A DNA stretch of 35,598 nt from JBBDSU01 sp040904825 (GTDB taxonomy: Bacteria > Actinomycetota > Nitriliruptoria > Nitriliruptorales > Nitriliruptoraceae): positions 1-35,598 of the forward strand of contig JBBDSU010000044.1 in NCBI GenBank assembly GCA_040904825.1, in the 5' to 3' direction. Of this stretch, positions 24,401-31,964 are shown piece after piece; position 1 is the stretch's first letter, and every line of letters begins with the position of its first letter. The notes below the pieces were generated by a model. It had not been told where the DNA came from. It worked only from the letters and a program-made list of their open reading frames with translations, and searched no databases. The position numbers were made by a program, and so were the translations under genes.

Positions 24401-26311
24401 GCAGAGCCGGTGACCGTCGCCGGGGTCGGCGACATGTCGGGGGACGTCTTTGGCAACGGCCTGCTTCAATCGCGAGCAGTGCGACTCGTGGCAGCCTTCG
24501 ATCACCGGGACATCTTCCTGGATCCCGACCCTGACCCTGAGCGCTCGTTTGAGGAACGCGCACGATTGTTCGCCATGTCGCGATCATCATGGCAGGACTA
24601 TGACCGTGGAGTTCTCAGTCCCGGCGGCGGCATCTTCGCCCGATCGGCGCGCACCGTCGAACTGACCGACGAGATGCGTGCACTGCTCCGCGTCGACGTT
24701 GACCGGCTCACGCCACCTGCACTCATCCAAGCCATCCTCAAAGCACCCGTAGACCTGCTGTTCGCTGGCGGAATCGGCACCTACCTCAAGTCGTCGGGCG
24801 AGACCGACCTGCAAGTCGGCGACCGAGCAAACGACGAATTGCGGGTTGACGCCCGCGACGTGAGAGCCCGTGTGATTGGGGAGGGCGCCAACCTGTTCAT
24901 CACACAGCGTGGACGCATCGAATATGCGCGCCGCGGTGGTCATATCAATCAAGATGCGATCGACAATGCCGCTGGAGTCGCAACGTCTGACTGTGAAGTC
25001 AACCTCAAGATCTTGCTCAAGGCTGCGATCGATCACGATCGACTCGACCCAGATGATCGCAATGAACTGTTGAGCGAATTCGCAGGTGAGGTGGTCGACC
25101 TTGTCATGGTCGCAGTCGACCGCCAGTCGGGCGCTGTCTCGAAGGAACGCCGGCGCAGCCCGCGCCTGCTCGATGCCTACGACCAGATGATGGATCGATT
25201 GACGTCCAGTCATGCCCTCGACCGCGACGTCGAACGGCTGCCAGATACGCAAGTCTTGGCCGAGCGTGCCGACGCGGGCGCGGGGCTGACCCGTCCCGAG
25301 CTGGCGACACTGTTGGCATGGTCCAAGCGAGAACTCAAAGAGCACTTGCTCGCCGGAGATCTGCTCACGCTCGAACTGTTTGTTCCTATGGTCCGGAACC
25401 TCTTCCCAGCGGGGGCCATCGATCGTTTCGGCGATCTTGTCGAAGGCCACCGCCTACGACAAGAACTGACGGCCACAGCGATTGCCAACGAGATCGTGGA
25501 CCGCATGGGGGTGACCTTCATCACCCAGTTCGCTGATACCTCGGCCGTCGATCTGGACCACGCCGTGCTCGCCTATCAGATCGCGCGCAACGCCATCAAT
25601 GCCGAGGCGTGGTGGGCCGTGCTCGATCACTTGGAGGGTGACAATGATCCCGAGCGCGTTGACGAGTTGGCACAGGCCCTCGAACAGCTGGTCGCAGGTG
25701 CCGCCACCGGCCTCGTCCGGCACCCGGCATTGCGAACTGACCCCGAGGGGCTTGCCGAACGCATTGGCGCGGTGGTCACGCGACTGCGGGCATCAGTTGA
25801 ACAACTGGGCACACAGGAACAACGCATAGCTCGTTCGGCATATGTGCGCTGGCTCATAGACGATCTCGTCGACCCTGAGCTTGCTCAGTTCTTGGGTATG
25901 GCCCGAGACCTAGTGTTGGTACCCGAGATTGCCGACGTCATCGTCGATCTCGACGGCAAGAGAGATGCGGCCGAGGTAGCCGACGCATTTCTGCGCGTCG
26001 GTGAAGCCCTCAAGATCGAGCGCCTTGAAGAGGCCATCCAGCGCCTTGAAGTCCGCGAACCGTGGGCACACCGTCAACGAGAAGGGCTACGCAGCGACCT
26101 CCGGCGGGTCCGTCGAGACGCGGCACGTTTGGCGTTGCTCACACACCCTGATCGTGACGTGGCGGCCGCCGTGAGCGAGCAAGTCAAGATCTGGGAGCCC
26201 GACATCGCCACGGTCACGGCGTTGATTGACGACATCGCTACCGAGTCTGTGTCGCTGGATGCTCTAGCGGTGTGTGCGCGCTCTGTCCACCAGGTCGTAG
26301 AACGCGGCTAG
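21482..26311 (+). CDS. gdh: Large NAD-specific glutamate dehydrogenase (about 180 kDa type)
   Basis: 1,609 aa from GTG 21482, chosen because AAAGG lies seven bases upstream; ATG 21428 is in frame but has no ribosome-binding site. It oxidatively deaminates glutamate to 2-oxoglutarate and ammonia with NAD. The length matches the GDH family known from Streptomyces and Mycobacterium (about 1,620-1,650 aa). The N-terminal 600 or so residues are the regulatory ACT-like region. The catalytic part starts near residue 800 with GGLRWSDRRDDVRTEV; the lysine motif KAQLLKNAFIVPTGAKGGFV is at about 833-852. The nucleotide-binding region contains GVGDMSGDVFGNG near 980. No DNA-binding or stress context is visible. 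The 3' end converges on the DUF2007 gene with 8 bases between. Confidence 0.95.
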   Translation: MDPEERSAESVRQQIIAALTDASSSHPMANQAGGDREIRLALAASVLRRLDQHELGTIDPQAVARWISWLHVQIDQHDPDDPDVVITVPDTGLDGHPPVGSSVDVLAEDRPFLLSTITDELHQRGCAIRRRWHPIIGVATNDDGRVSAILPARTSAARISVLHLELNRHLDEDERDDLTARLKILIKDVTRATNDFETMRERIGELATQLRFGDWSAPPSKGADPSARLDSSPQEAADLLDWIIDDNMVLLGIRDYRSSEPGEMQVVAGSGLGLLRTDTDMPSPVALADLDEDNIDLTRDDVALVDIRRTHAQATVQRRDHMQQISVRHRDNGSIEEVRILGLFTRKGLAEPVRTTPVLRRKLRAILEREDVVDASHDEGTITALFQALPKDELFTLDLDALHEMVVELFHAEERGEIRTLVRHDDRSPTVSVLISVPRDRYGPQLRQRIEALLQSRFSPSRIDVELSLGQRREALVRFLLHVPDPTPSVDVAQLHAEVAELARSWIDDVTDRISTTPETSDTHLELARRLPAGYRDSVPIDVAVRDVALLHDVLATDVALTVRLDDAVGDETSHLRVARRDSPLELSSFLPILESLGMTVLQEVPHRLEGDAVLYLQDFTVSAENLDAARDGTRLAEAILAAHRGHLAIDRLNSLVLVAGLEWREVMLLRTLQRLRRQLGTTYTPEYTNETIVGQPAAARAIVDYFHARFDPDRDPADEPPARDKVLDICDGLPRLDQDRILRGLVELINATVRTNVFRRDAVADGTEEPYFSLKFDPSKIEGVPRPVPFRETFVHSPGVEGIHLRFGPVARGGLRWSDRRDDVRTEVFDLVKAQLLKNAFIVPTGAKGGFVLTREPADPTALREEVRRQYITFVRGLLDVTDDLDGDDVITPTRVRCHDGDDPYLVVAADRGTATLSDTANAVAHRYGFWLDDAFASGGSNGYDHKALGVTAKGTWMAVRRHFRELGIDVQAEPVTVAGVGDMSGDVFGNGLLQSRAVRLVAAFDHRDIFLDPDPDPERSFEERARLFAMSRSSWQDYDRGVLSPGGGIFARSARTVELTDEMRALLRVDVDRLTPPALIQAILKAPVDLLFAGGIGTYLKSSGETDLQVGDRANDELRVDARDVRARVIGEGANLFITQRGRIEYARRGGHINQDAIDNAAGVATSDCEVNLKILLKAAIDHDRLDPDDRNELLSEFAGEVVDLVMVAVDRQSGAVSKERRRSPRLLDAYDQMMDRLTSSHALDRDVERLPDTQVLAERADAGAGLTRPELATLLAWSKRELKEHLLAGDLLTLELFVPMVRNLFPAGAIDRFGDLVEGHRLRQELTATAIANEIVDRMGVTFITQFADTSAVDLDHAVLAYQIARNAINAEAWWAVLDHLEGDNDPERVDELAQALEQLVAGAATGLVRHPALRTDPEGLAERIGAVVTRLRASVEQLGTQEQRIARSAYVRWLIDDLVDPELAQFLGMARDLVLVPEIADVIVDLDGKRDAAEVADAFLRVGEALKIERLEEAIQRLEVREPWAHRQREGLRSDLRRVRRDAARLALLTHPDRDVAAAVSEQVKIWEPDIATVTALIDDIATESVSLDALAVCARSVHQVVERG

Positions 26312-26339
26312 ACCGCCGGTCAGTCGCGTTCTAGCCGCG
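26303..26339. terminator. Bidirectional terminator-like inverted repeat lying in both converging gene ends
   Basis: CGCGGCTAG (26303-26311, the last codons and stop of the glutamate dehydrogenase gene) pairs exactly with CTAGCCGCG (26331-26339, inside the end of the DUF2007 gene). The 19-base loop contains a smaller palindrome, ACCGCCGGT. There is no T-run, which is common in high-GC bacteria. Confidence 0.55.
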
Positions 26340-26556
26340 ACACGCTGGCATCGATGGGCTCATCGAGAATCGCAAGCGCCTCTTCGAGATCTTCATCGGC
26401 AACCACGACCGCCGTTCCACCAATCCCAAACGGAATATCCGGTCGCATGCCGCCGGCGTCATCGCCGGAAACAAATGCGTCGATCCCATGTACCTGCAGC
26501 AGGCCACATGCGAGGTCGGCATCTGCCCGACTCACAAACCGGTCGATTCTCGCCAT
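26320..26556 (-). CDS. Small DUF2007-type protein
   Basis: 78 aa from ATG 26556, with GAGGA seven bases upstream; longer starts would run back into holA. The sequence MARIDRFVSRADADLACGLL, then VHGIDAFVSGDDAG, a short loop and VVVADEDLEEALAIL matches DUF2007, a small alpha/beta domain (strand, helix with 'A(D/E)xxxxLL', strand, helix) seen in proteins called putative signal transducers. Its function is unknown. It begins 10 bases after the holA stop and is probably the last gene of the leuS-to-holA run. Confidence 0.75.
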   Translation of the reverse strand: MARIDRFVSRADADLACGLLQVHGIDAFVSGDDAGGMRPDIPFGIGGTAVVVADEDLEEALAILDEPIDASVSRLERD

Positions 26557-26566
26557 GATCTCGTCC

Positions 26567-27556
26567 TCAATGTGACAGTGCATCGTTGGTCGGTGCTGGC
26601 ACAGCCATTGGATTCCATGGTCGCCCCACAGTACGGGCAGTTGCAAGTTCGATAACCGCCGCCTCGAGGACCAGGTCGTCAGGGAGTTCCGATCCCTTCA
26701 GTTCCAGATCGAGTACAGACAGCCGGTCATGGCACCAGGCCAGTTCACCCGGACCGAATGCCCGTGAGAGGGCCTGAACCCTTCGGTGCTGGCCAGGCGA
26801 CATTCCCGCTTCCTTTGGTGAAGCCCCGGCCCTGACTTGAAGCAACTGTCGTGACCGAAACACCAGGGCTCCGAGCAACGCCAGCGGTGCCTCGCCGGCA
26901 TTGAGTGCACCACGCAATGCAATCAGCGCTGCAGCCGGGTCACGTTCAGCGACCGCATCCGCAATGGCGAATCCAGTGGCTCGACCCTGACCTTCAACAA
27001 TGGCTTCCACGTCAGCAACACTGATGGCCCCATCGCCGGTCGTTGCCGCGCAGACCGATGAGACTTGAGAAGCGATCGTGGTCGTGTCAGTTCCCGCATG
27101 GGCCCGGATCGCCGCGATGGCGGCTGCGTCAGCCTGTCGACCGAGACGGGCAAACTCGCCACTGACTAATGTCGACCAGCCCCGGTCATCCCAATCCGTC
27201 GGACGCTTGACATCGACACGCTCACCGTTGGCTGAAGCAAGCTTGGCGATCTTGGGGATCCGCCCGACACCCCGTGCGACAAGAAGCAACGTGGCCTGTT
27301 GCGACGGGTCGGTCAGGTACTGCTCAATTTCGGCCTTGAGCCCGCCCGTCACCCCTTCGACACCGCGAATGGCGACGTAAGCCCGTCCGCCGAACAGCGA
27401 TGTCGTACGAAGTTCTGGGAGGTGCTCGATCTCGGTGGCATCGACGACACTGACGTCCGCGTCATCGTCGGCCGCATGGACCTGAGCTATCCACTCTTCG
27501 ACAGCCCGCTGGAGCAACAGGTCGTCATCACCGTTGAAGAGCAGTACTGGGTCCAT
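26567..27556 (-). CDS. holA: DNA polymerase III delta subunit
   Basis: 329 aa. HolA is the clamp-loader 'wrench' that opens the beta sliding clamp. The N-terminus MDPVLLFNGDDDLLL is the delta start ('xYLxxGxDxxL'). The region RTTSLFGGRAYVAIRGVEG is the conserved SLFGxRRxVVV-like strand, and the C-terminal helical domain (ALLGALVFRSRQLLQVRAG) matches the conserved 'RQF/LxLLxVK' segment. As is normal for delta there is no functional Walker A. The ATG at 27556 overlaps the end of comEC by 29 bases, so translation is probably coupled. comEC-holA is a common pair in Gram-positive bacteria. Confidence 0.94.
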   Translation of the reverse strand: MDPVLLFNGDDDLLLQRAVEEWIAQVHAADDDADVSVVDATEIEHLPELRTTSLFGGRAYVAIRGVEGVTGGLKAEIEQYLTDPSQQATLLLVARGVGRIPKIAKLASANGERVDVKRPTDWDDRGWSTLVSGEFARLGRQADAAAIAAIRAHAGTDTTTIASQVSSVCAATTGDGAISVADVEAIVEGQGRATGFAIADAVAERDPAAALIALRGALNAGEAPLALLGALVFRSRQLLQVRAGASPKEAGMSPGQHRRVQALSRAFGPGELAWCHDRLSVLDLELKGSELPDDLVLEAAVIELATARTVGRPWNPMAVPAPTNDALSH

Positions 27557-30110
27557 GCTCAGACTGTAGCGCTGGCGCTTGCACCCCTGCGATCAGACCA
27601 TTCGCCGGGGCATTCCGGCGGTCAGGACCAAACCGGTCAGGACCAAACCGGTCAGGACCAACCCGCTCAGGCACGACGACGGTCGTCGATCCATCGCGGT
27701 CACTTCGCACGACCTCGATGTCGAGTTCAGCGAGCAAGGCAAGTACATCAGGATGTGGATGCCCGTACGTGTTGTCATGGCCAACGCTGATCATGCCGAT
27801 CTGAGCGCCGGTTGCCGCAAGGAAGTCAAACTCGGTGGTTGCCGCCCCGTGGTGGGGAACGGTGATCAGCTCGGCCTCTAGTCGCGCCGGCGCGTCACTG
27901 AGCAAGTCGCGCTGGCCTGCGCGCTCGACATCGCCAGTGAGCAAGACACGGCGTCCGTCGACGTAGGTGATCTTCAACACGGTCGACATCTCGTTGAGTT
28001 CGCTGCGTTCGAACCGATACGGCCTTCCAGATGGCGGATGCAGCACCTCAATCACGAGGTCTCCCACCGTGACAACCGAACCTGTGATGGGAACAACGAC
28101 GTCGATATCTCGCGCTTGGGCTTCAGCAAGAAAATCATCAACTTGTGGCAACGCGTTGGGTTGTGGCCGGTACCACACCTGACCGACGCGTACCGACCGG
28201 ATGACGTCGGCGACTCCTCCCACATGGTCAAGGTGAGGGTGCGTCACCACCACCAGGTCAAGGCGGCGCCGTCCGTTGGCCCGCAGCCATCGGGCGGCGG
28301 TGTCGTCGCTGCCAGCGTCGACCATGACGCGTGCTCCGGGCGATTCGACGAGAAGAGCGTCGCCTTGCCCTACATCGATAACAGAGACCGAGAAGTCACG
28401 GGCCGGAAGCGCGCCGGCAGCAACAGGGATCAACGCCACCATCGTCGCAGCGCCAGCACAGGCCAGAGTCCAGCGAGCTCGCGGCGTACCAGGAAACTGG
28501 ACGACCCACGCTGCAGCCGCGACAAGGGCAACGACGGTCGCCGGACGATCCCATCGCGCCAGTCCCGCCACGTCAGCGAAAGCATGTGCCGAGACGAGCA
28601 CGATCCGCGCGGGCCAGCTTGCAATCCAGAACAAGACCGATGCAGCCTCAACACTGACCAGCGCTACCGCTGAACCGACAAACGACACCGTGGCGGCGAT
28701 CATCGCCGCAGGGACGGCGACCACGTTGGCTGGAACCGATGCAACGCCCATTTCACCAAAAGTCAGCAGGACGACAGGCAACACAGCGATCTGCGCGCCA
28801 ACAGTGATGGCTGCGACCTGAGCAAGTCGCTTCGGCCACCGATCCAGTCGACGCAGCACCAGTGGGGCAATCACGAGCACCCCTGCGGTTGCCGCTGCCG
28901 ACAACGTCAGCCCGAGCGAGCCAGCAAGGTGGGGGTCGACAAGGATCAGCACCAATACAGCCGTGGCCAGCGAGTGGCGCGCGTCGCCGATCTGTCCGCG
29001 CAGTCGCACCATCAACACGATCAACGCCATCGTGCCTGCCCGCATAACACTCGGTTCGAAGCGTGTCACGAACGCGAACCAGACGATCACCACCCCAACG
29101 ACCATCCATCGCGCCCGCAAACTGCATCCCGCTGCAATCGTGATGGCCAGGACCCCTGCCGCCACGATGCCCACGTTGGTCCCCGACACAGCGGTCAGAT
29201 GCGTCAGGCTCGTCGCACGCATCGCAGCAGCATCATCGTCTGGCAACAGACGGGTATCTCCGATTACAAATCCGACCAGCAGTCCGCCTACTCGTTCGCT
29301 CGCCAACCGTGTTGCAGACTGCCTGACACGTTGTCTCACATGCTCGCTCGTGGCAGCCAGCCACCCCGCGTCGTCGGCTTGGTCCCACACCATCGGGTCC
29401 AGAATGGCCACCACGTGTTGCGTGCGCAGCCATCGGCCGTAGCCGCCATCGGGCAATGGTCGCGCCGAAGCCGCGCCGTGCCACGTCGTGCCCAGGGCTG
29501 GCGGATCGTCGTGGATGGTGAGCGCCGCCCGTTGTCGAACTGGCTGCCCGTCGAGGGTGGTCACACGCACGACAACCTGCCATCCGGTTGTGATGAGTCG
29601 CGGCTCACGGACCACTTTCGCAACGATCGTCGCTGTCCCCCCACGATCGGCCAGGGCGACAAGCGGTCCACCGCTGGTAGCGGCCGCTCGTGCGGCCATC
29701 CCCATGGCGATGACGACGGCGACCATCACCGTGGCCATCAACGGCGTTGCAAAACGGATACGTGCTGGTTGTCGCACACTCGCCCACCTAACCGCGACGT
29801 GCCCTTGCGACAATCCTGCACCAGCGAGGACTGCGATGCCCGCGATCACCACTCCGGACATGAGCCACACGAGAGGCTGACGACCATGAGCCAGCCACCA
29901 GACAATCGCCTCCCCGCGCTGGGTCTCTACCGCTGATATGCCCAGGCGTGCTGTCATCCAGGCGACAACCGCCCACCACGCGACGGGCCCAACGACCTGA
30001 GGTGCCGGTGCAAGAGCGTGGTCACGACCAACTGGCGTGACTGGTGGTGAGCCGGCAGAACTGGTGACGTTGGGGTGATCACTATCGCCGACGGCGTCGA
30101 ACCGCCTCAT
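27528..30110 (-). CDS. comEC: ComEC/Rec2 DNA uptake channel with C-terminal metallo-beta-lactamase domain
   Basis: 860 aa. ComEC carries single-stranded DNA across the membrane during transformation. Residues about 40-140 are the first membrane helices and 150-230 a soluble DUF4131/OB-like part. About 240-520 is the Competence domain, with GLLVGFVIGDTRLLP and LTHLTAVSGTNVG. Residues about 570-830 are the metallo-beta-lactamase domain with VIDVGQGDALLVE, the metal motif THPHLDHVGG and VPHHGA. It is a full-length three-domain form. The ATG at 30110 overlaps the comEA stop as ATGA. The C-terminal tail carries a short repeat (GPDRF three times) encoded by a 15-base tandem repeat. Whether the cell is actually competent cannot be seen; no pilus genes are in the window. 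Confidence 0.95.
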   Translation of the reverse strand: MRRFDAVGDSDHPNVTSSAGSPPVTPVGRDHALAPAPQVVGPVAWWAVVAWMTARLGISAVETQRGEAIVWWLAHGRQPLVWLMSGVVIAGIAVLAGAGLSQGHVAVRWASVRQPARIRFATPLMATVMVAVVIAMGMAARAAATSGGPLVALADRGGTATIVAKVVREPRLITTGWQVVVRVTTLDGQPVRQRAALTIHDDPPALGTTWHGAASARPLPDGGYGRWLRTQHVVAILDPMVWDQADDAGWLAATSEHVRQRVRQSATRLASERVGGLLVGFVIGDTRLLPDDDAAAMRATSLTHLTAVSGTNVGIVAAGVLAITIAAGCSLRARWMVVGVVIVWFAFVTRFEPSVMRAGTMALIVLMVRLRGQIGDARHSLATAVLVLILVDPHLAGSLGLTLSAAATAGVLVIAPLVLRRLDRWPKRLAQVAAITVGAQIAVLPVVLLTFGEMGVASVPANVVAVPAAMIAATVSFVGSAVALVSVEAASVLFWIASWPARIVLVSAHAFADVAGLARWDRPATVVALVAAAAWVVQFPGTPRARWTLACAGAATMVALIPVAAGALPARDFSVSVIDVGQGDALLVESPGARVMVDAGSDDTAARWLRANGRRRLDLVVVTHPHLDHVGGVADVIRSVRVGQVWYRPQPNALPQVDDFLAEAQARDIDVVVPITGSVVTVGDLVIEVLHPPSGRPYRFERSELNEMSTVLKITYVDGRRVLLTGDVERAGQRDLLSDAPARLEAELITVPHHGAATTEFDFLAATGAQIGMISVGHDNTYGHPHPDVLALLAELDIEVVRSDRDGSTTVVVPERVGPDRFGPDRFGPDRRNAPANGLIAGVQAPALQSEHGPSTALQR
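27620..27664. repeat. 15-base tandem repeat, three copies, in the 3' end of comEC
   Basis: GGTCAGGACCAAACC occurs at 27620 and 27635 exactly, and at 27650 with one change. Each unit encodes five residues (GPDRF) of the ComEC tail, so copy number can change without shifting frame. Confidence 0.9.
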
Positions 30111-31030
30111 CGCGCGACGATGTGCTCAGCCAGATTCTGGAAGGTCGCTTCGCCAATCCCTGACACGGCGCGCAAGTCGCCTGGCACACGGAAGGGGCCA
30201 TGCCGCTCCCGGTGGGCGACGATGGCCGAGGCGCGCGTGGGGCCGATGCCTGGCAGATTCGTAAGGTCGTCAGCGCTGGCCGTGTTGATGTCCAGGACGC
30301 CTGGTTCACCGTGCGGCGCGCCTGTTGACTGGCTGTACGGCCCGGCGAGCTCGCCTTGAAACGGCAGACGGACTTGTTCGCCATCGGCGACGGGTCGTGC
30401 GAGATTGATCGCGTCGAGATCCGCACTCCAGCGCGCACCACCGGCCGCGACAATTACGTCACCTACGCGCGCACCATGCGGGATGGCAATGACCCCTGGA
30501 GAGCGCACCGCCCCCGAGACGTGCACGGTCAGCAAGGACGACGTGTCGCCATCGACAGACGGGCTGCCTGGCATGGTGTCCATAACTGCATCGGAGGCGA
30601 ACTCCGAGCCATGGCCGGTCGGCGGCTGATGCACGGTGCCATGCTCAGCGTCCCATGCAGCAGCAGCCGGGCCGATGCGGTGATGCTGGGCCGAGTCGTC
30701 GGTCACCGGCCGGCCAGCGAAGATGAGCACGCTTGCCGCCACCGCACCAGCCAGCATGATGCTCAATCCGACCACCTCGCTCGGTCGGGCATCCAGCCAC
30801 GCCGTCAGGTGCTCTGTCAGCAGGCGGAGTCGATCTCGAGGACCGAATGCTCCGGACGCCCCGAATGACTGTTCGTCCGATGCCCATCCATTGGTCGGCA
30901 GCCCATGCTGACCCCAATGGTCGTCCGCCGGTACGTCATTGGCGTCACCGTCCGGTGCCGATCGGCACGTGCACTCCAGTGACGCATCCGGGCTGGGGCG
31001 TTGATCGCCGTCGAGTGGGAGTCGAGACAT
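30107..31030 (-). CDS. comEA: ComEA-like DNA-binding protein with SLBB and helix-hairpin-helix domains
   Basis: 307 aa. ComEA is the membrane-anchored DNA receptor for uptake. The N-terminal 80 residues are polar and probably cytoplasmic. A membrane helix spans about 86-106 (VVGLSIMLAGAVAASVLIFAG). An SLBB domain lies at about 166-225 (VHVSGAVRSPGVIAIP and the NLARPVADGEQVRLP end). A double helix-hairpin-helix is at about 240-307 (LDINTASADDLTNLPGIGP, then LRAVSGIGEATFQNL). This is the standard ComEA order. The ATG at 31030 has no obvious ribosome-binding site. The stop overlaps comEC as ATGA. It lies 78 bases after degV on the same strand. Confidence 0.93.
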   Translation of the reverse strand: MSRLPLDGDQRPSPDASLECTCRSAPDGDANDVPADDHWGQHGLPTNGWASDEQSFGASGAFGPRDRLRLLTEHLTAWLDARPSEVVGLSIMLAGAVAASVLIFAGRPVTDDSAQHHRIGPAAAAWDAEHGTVHQPPTGHGSEFASDAVMDTMPGSPSVDGDTSSLLTVHVSGAVRSPGVIAIPHGARVGDVIVAAGGARWSADLDAINLARPVADGEQVRLPFQGELAGPYSQSTGAPHGEPGVLDINTASADDLTNLPGIGPTRASAIVAHRERHGPFRVPGDLRAVSGIGEATFQNLAEHIVAR

Positions 31031-31108
31031 GCGACAAGACTGCCGGCGGCGACCCTTGTCGAGGCTGCGCGCTTGGGCGTGCCTGTGGATTCGTGACGCT
31101 GCTCGAAA

Positions 31109-31960
31109 TCAGCGCACGGTGGACGGGACCGCCGCAACACCAATGGCGCCTGGCCCCACGTGCGTTCCCACGATCGGACCAATGACCGATTCGAAGCGGA
31201 CCTCTGCATCGGCTCGATGGGTGATCGCACTGCGCAACTCCATGGCGTGCTGGGCTCCCACTGCGTGGACGATGGCAATGTCGACGGGGCCACTGGCAGC
31301 CAGCCCCGCAACGATCTCTACGACACGGTCGCGAGCCCGGGCCCATGTGCGCGTCCGTTCACGGATCTCGACGCGACCATCGGTCAAATGCAACAACGGC
31401 TTGACCCTGAGCGCAGTGCCGATAGCGGCCTGCGGACCACTCAGCCGGCCTCCGCGCTTGAGGAATTCAAGGGTGTCGACCACCAGCAAGCCAACGCCAC
31501 GGTCACGGACGTGAGCTACCGCCGCTAGCGCGTCAGCGACCTCGCCGTCGGAGTCGATGACATCAGCAGCAGCGAGTACGGCCAGGCCAAGCGACGCACC
31601 GATAACCCGAGAGTCGACCACTTCCACCGGTACCGGGGCTTTCGGTGCCTGGGTCCTGGCAACGTCGAAGGTCCCGGACAACTCCGACGAACAGTGGATG
31701 GACACGATCCGGTCGTAGCCCTCATCGGCAATGTCGGCGTAGCAGCGCGCAAAATCGACTGGGGTCGGCTGTGAGGTCATTGGCGGCGTGCGGGAGGTTG
31801 CAAGCCGCCCATAGAACTCGTCGGCGGTGATGGTCTCGCCGGCAACAAACGTCTCATCGCCGAACGTCACCGACAGCGGAACAACATGCAGTCCACGACG
31901 TCGGACGACCCTGTCGGGAAGATCAGCGGTGGCGTCGGTGACGACGGCGATGCGCCCCAT
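31109..31960 (-). CDS. DegV-family fatty-acid-binding protein
   Basis: 283 aa from ATG 31960; the frame is open further but would run into leuS. The start MGRIAVVTDATADLP is the DegV N-terminus ('VTDSTADLP'). TSQPTP, IHCSSELSGTFD and DTLEFLKRGGRLSG are all conserved DegV motifs that line the fatty-acid pocket. Related FakB proteins deliver fatty acids to a FakA kinase; no fakA is in the window. It starts 4 bases after the leuS stop and precedes comEA, a gene order common in Gram-positive bacteria. Confidence 0.93.
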   Translation of the reverse strand: MGRIAVVTDATADLPDRVVRRRGLHVVPLSVTFGDETFVAGETITADEFYGRLATSRTPPMTSQPTPVDFARCYADIADEGYDRIVSIHCSSELSGTFDVARTQAPKAPVPVEVVDSRVIGASLGLAVLAAADVIDSDGEVADALAAVAHVRDRGVGLLVVDTLEFLKRGGRLSGPQAAIGTALRVKPLLHLTDGRVEIRERTRTWARARDRVVEIVAGLAASGPVDIAIVHAVGAQHAMELRSAITHRADAEVRFESVIGPIVGTHVGPGAIGVAAVPSTVR

Positions 31961-31964
31961 CGTC

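Noticed and set aside
27620..27664. A CRISPR-like array
   Set aside because: The three repeats are directly adjacent with no spacers, lie inside comEC in frame, and no cas gene is present.
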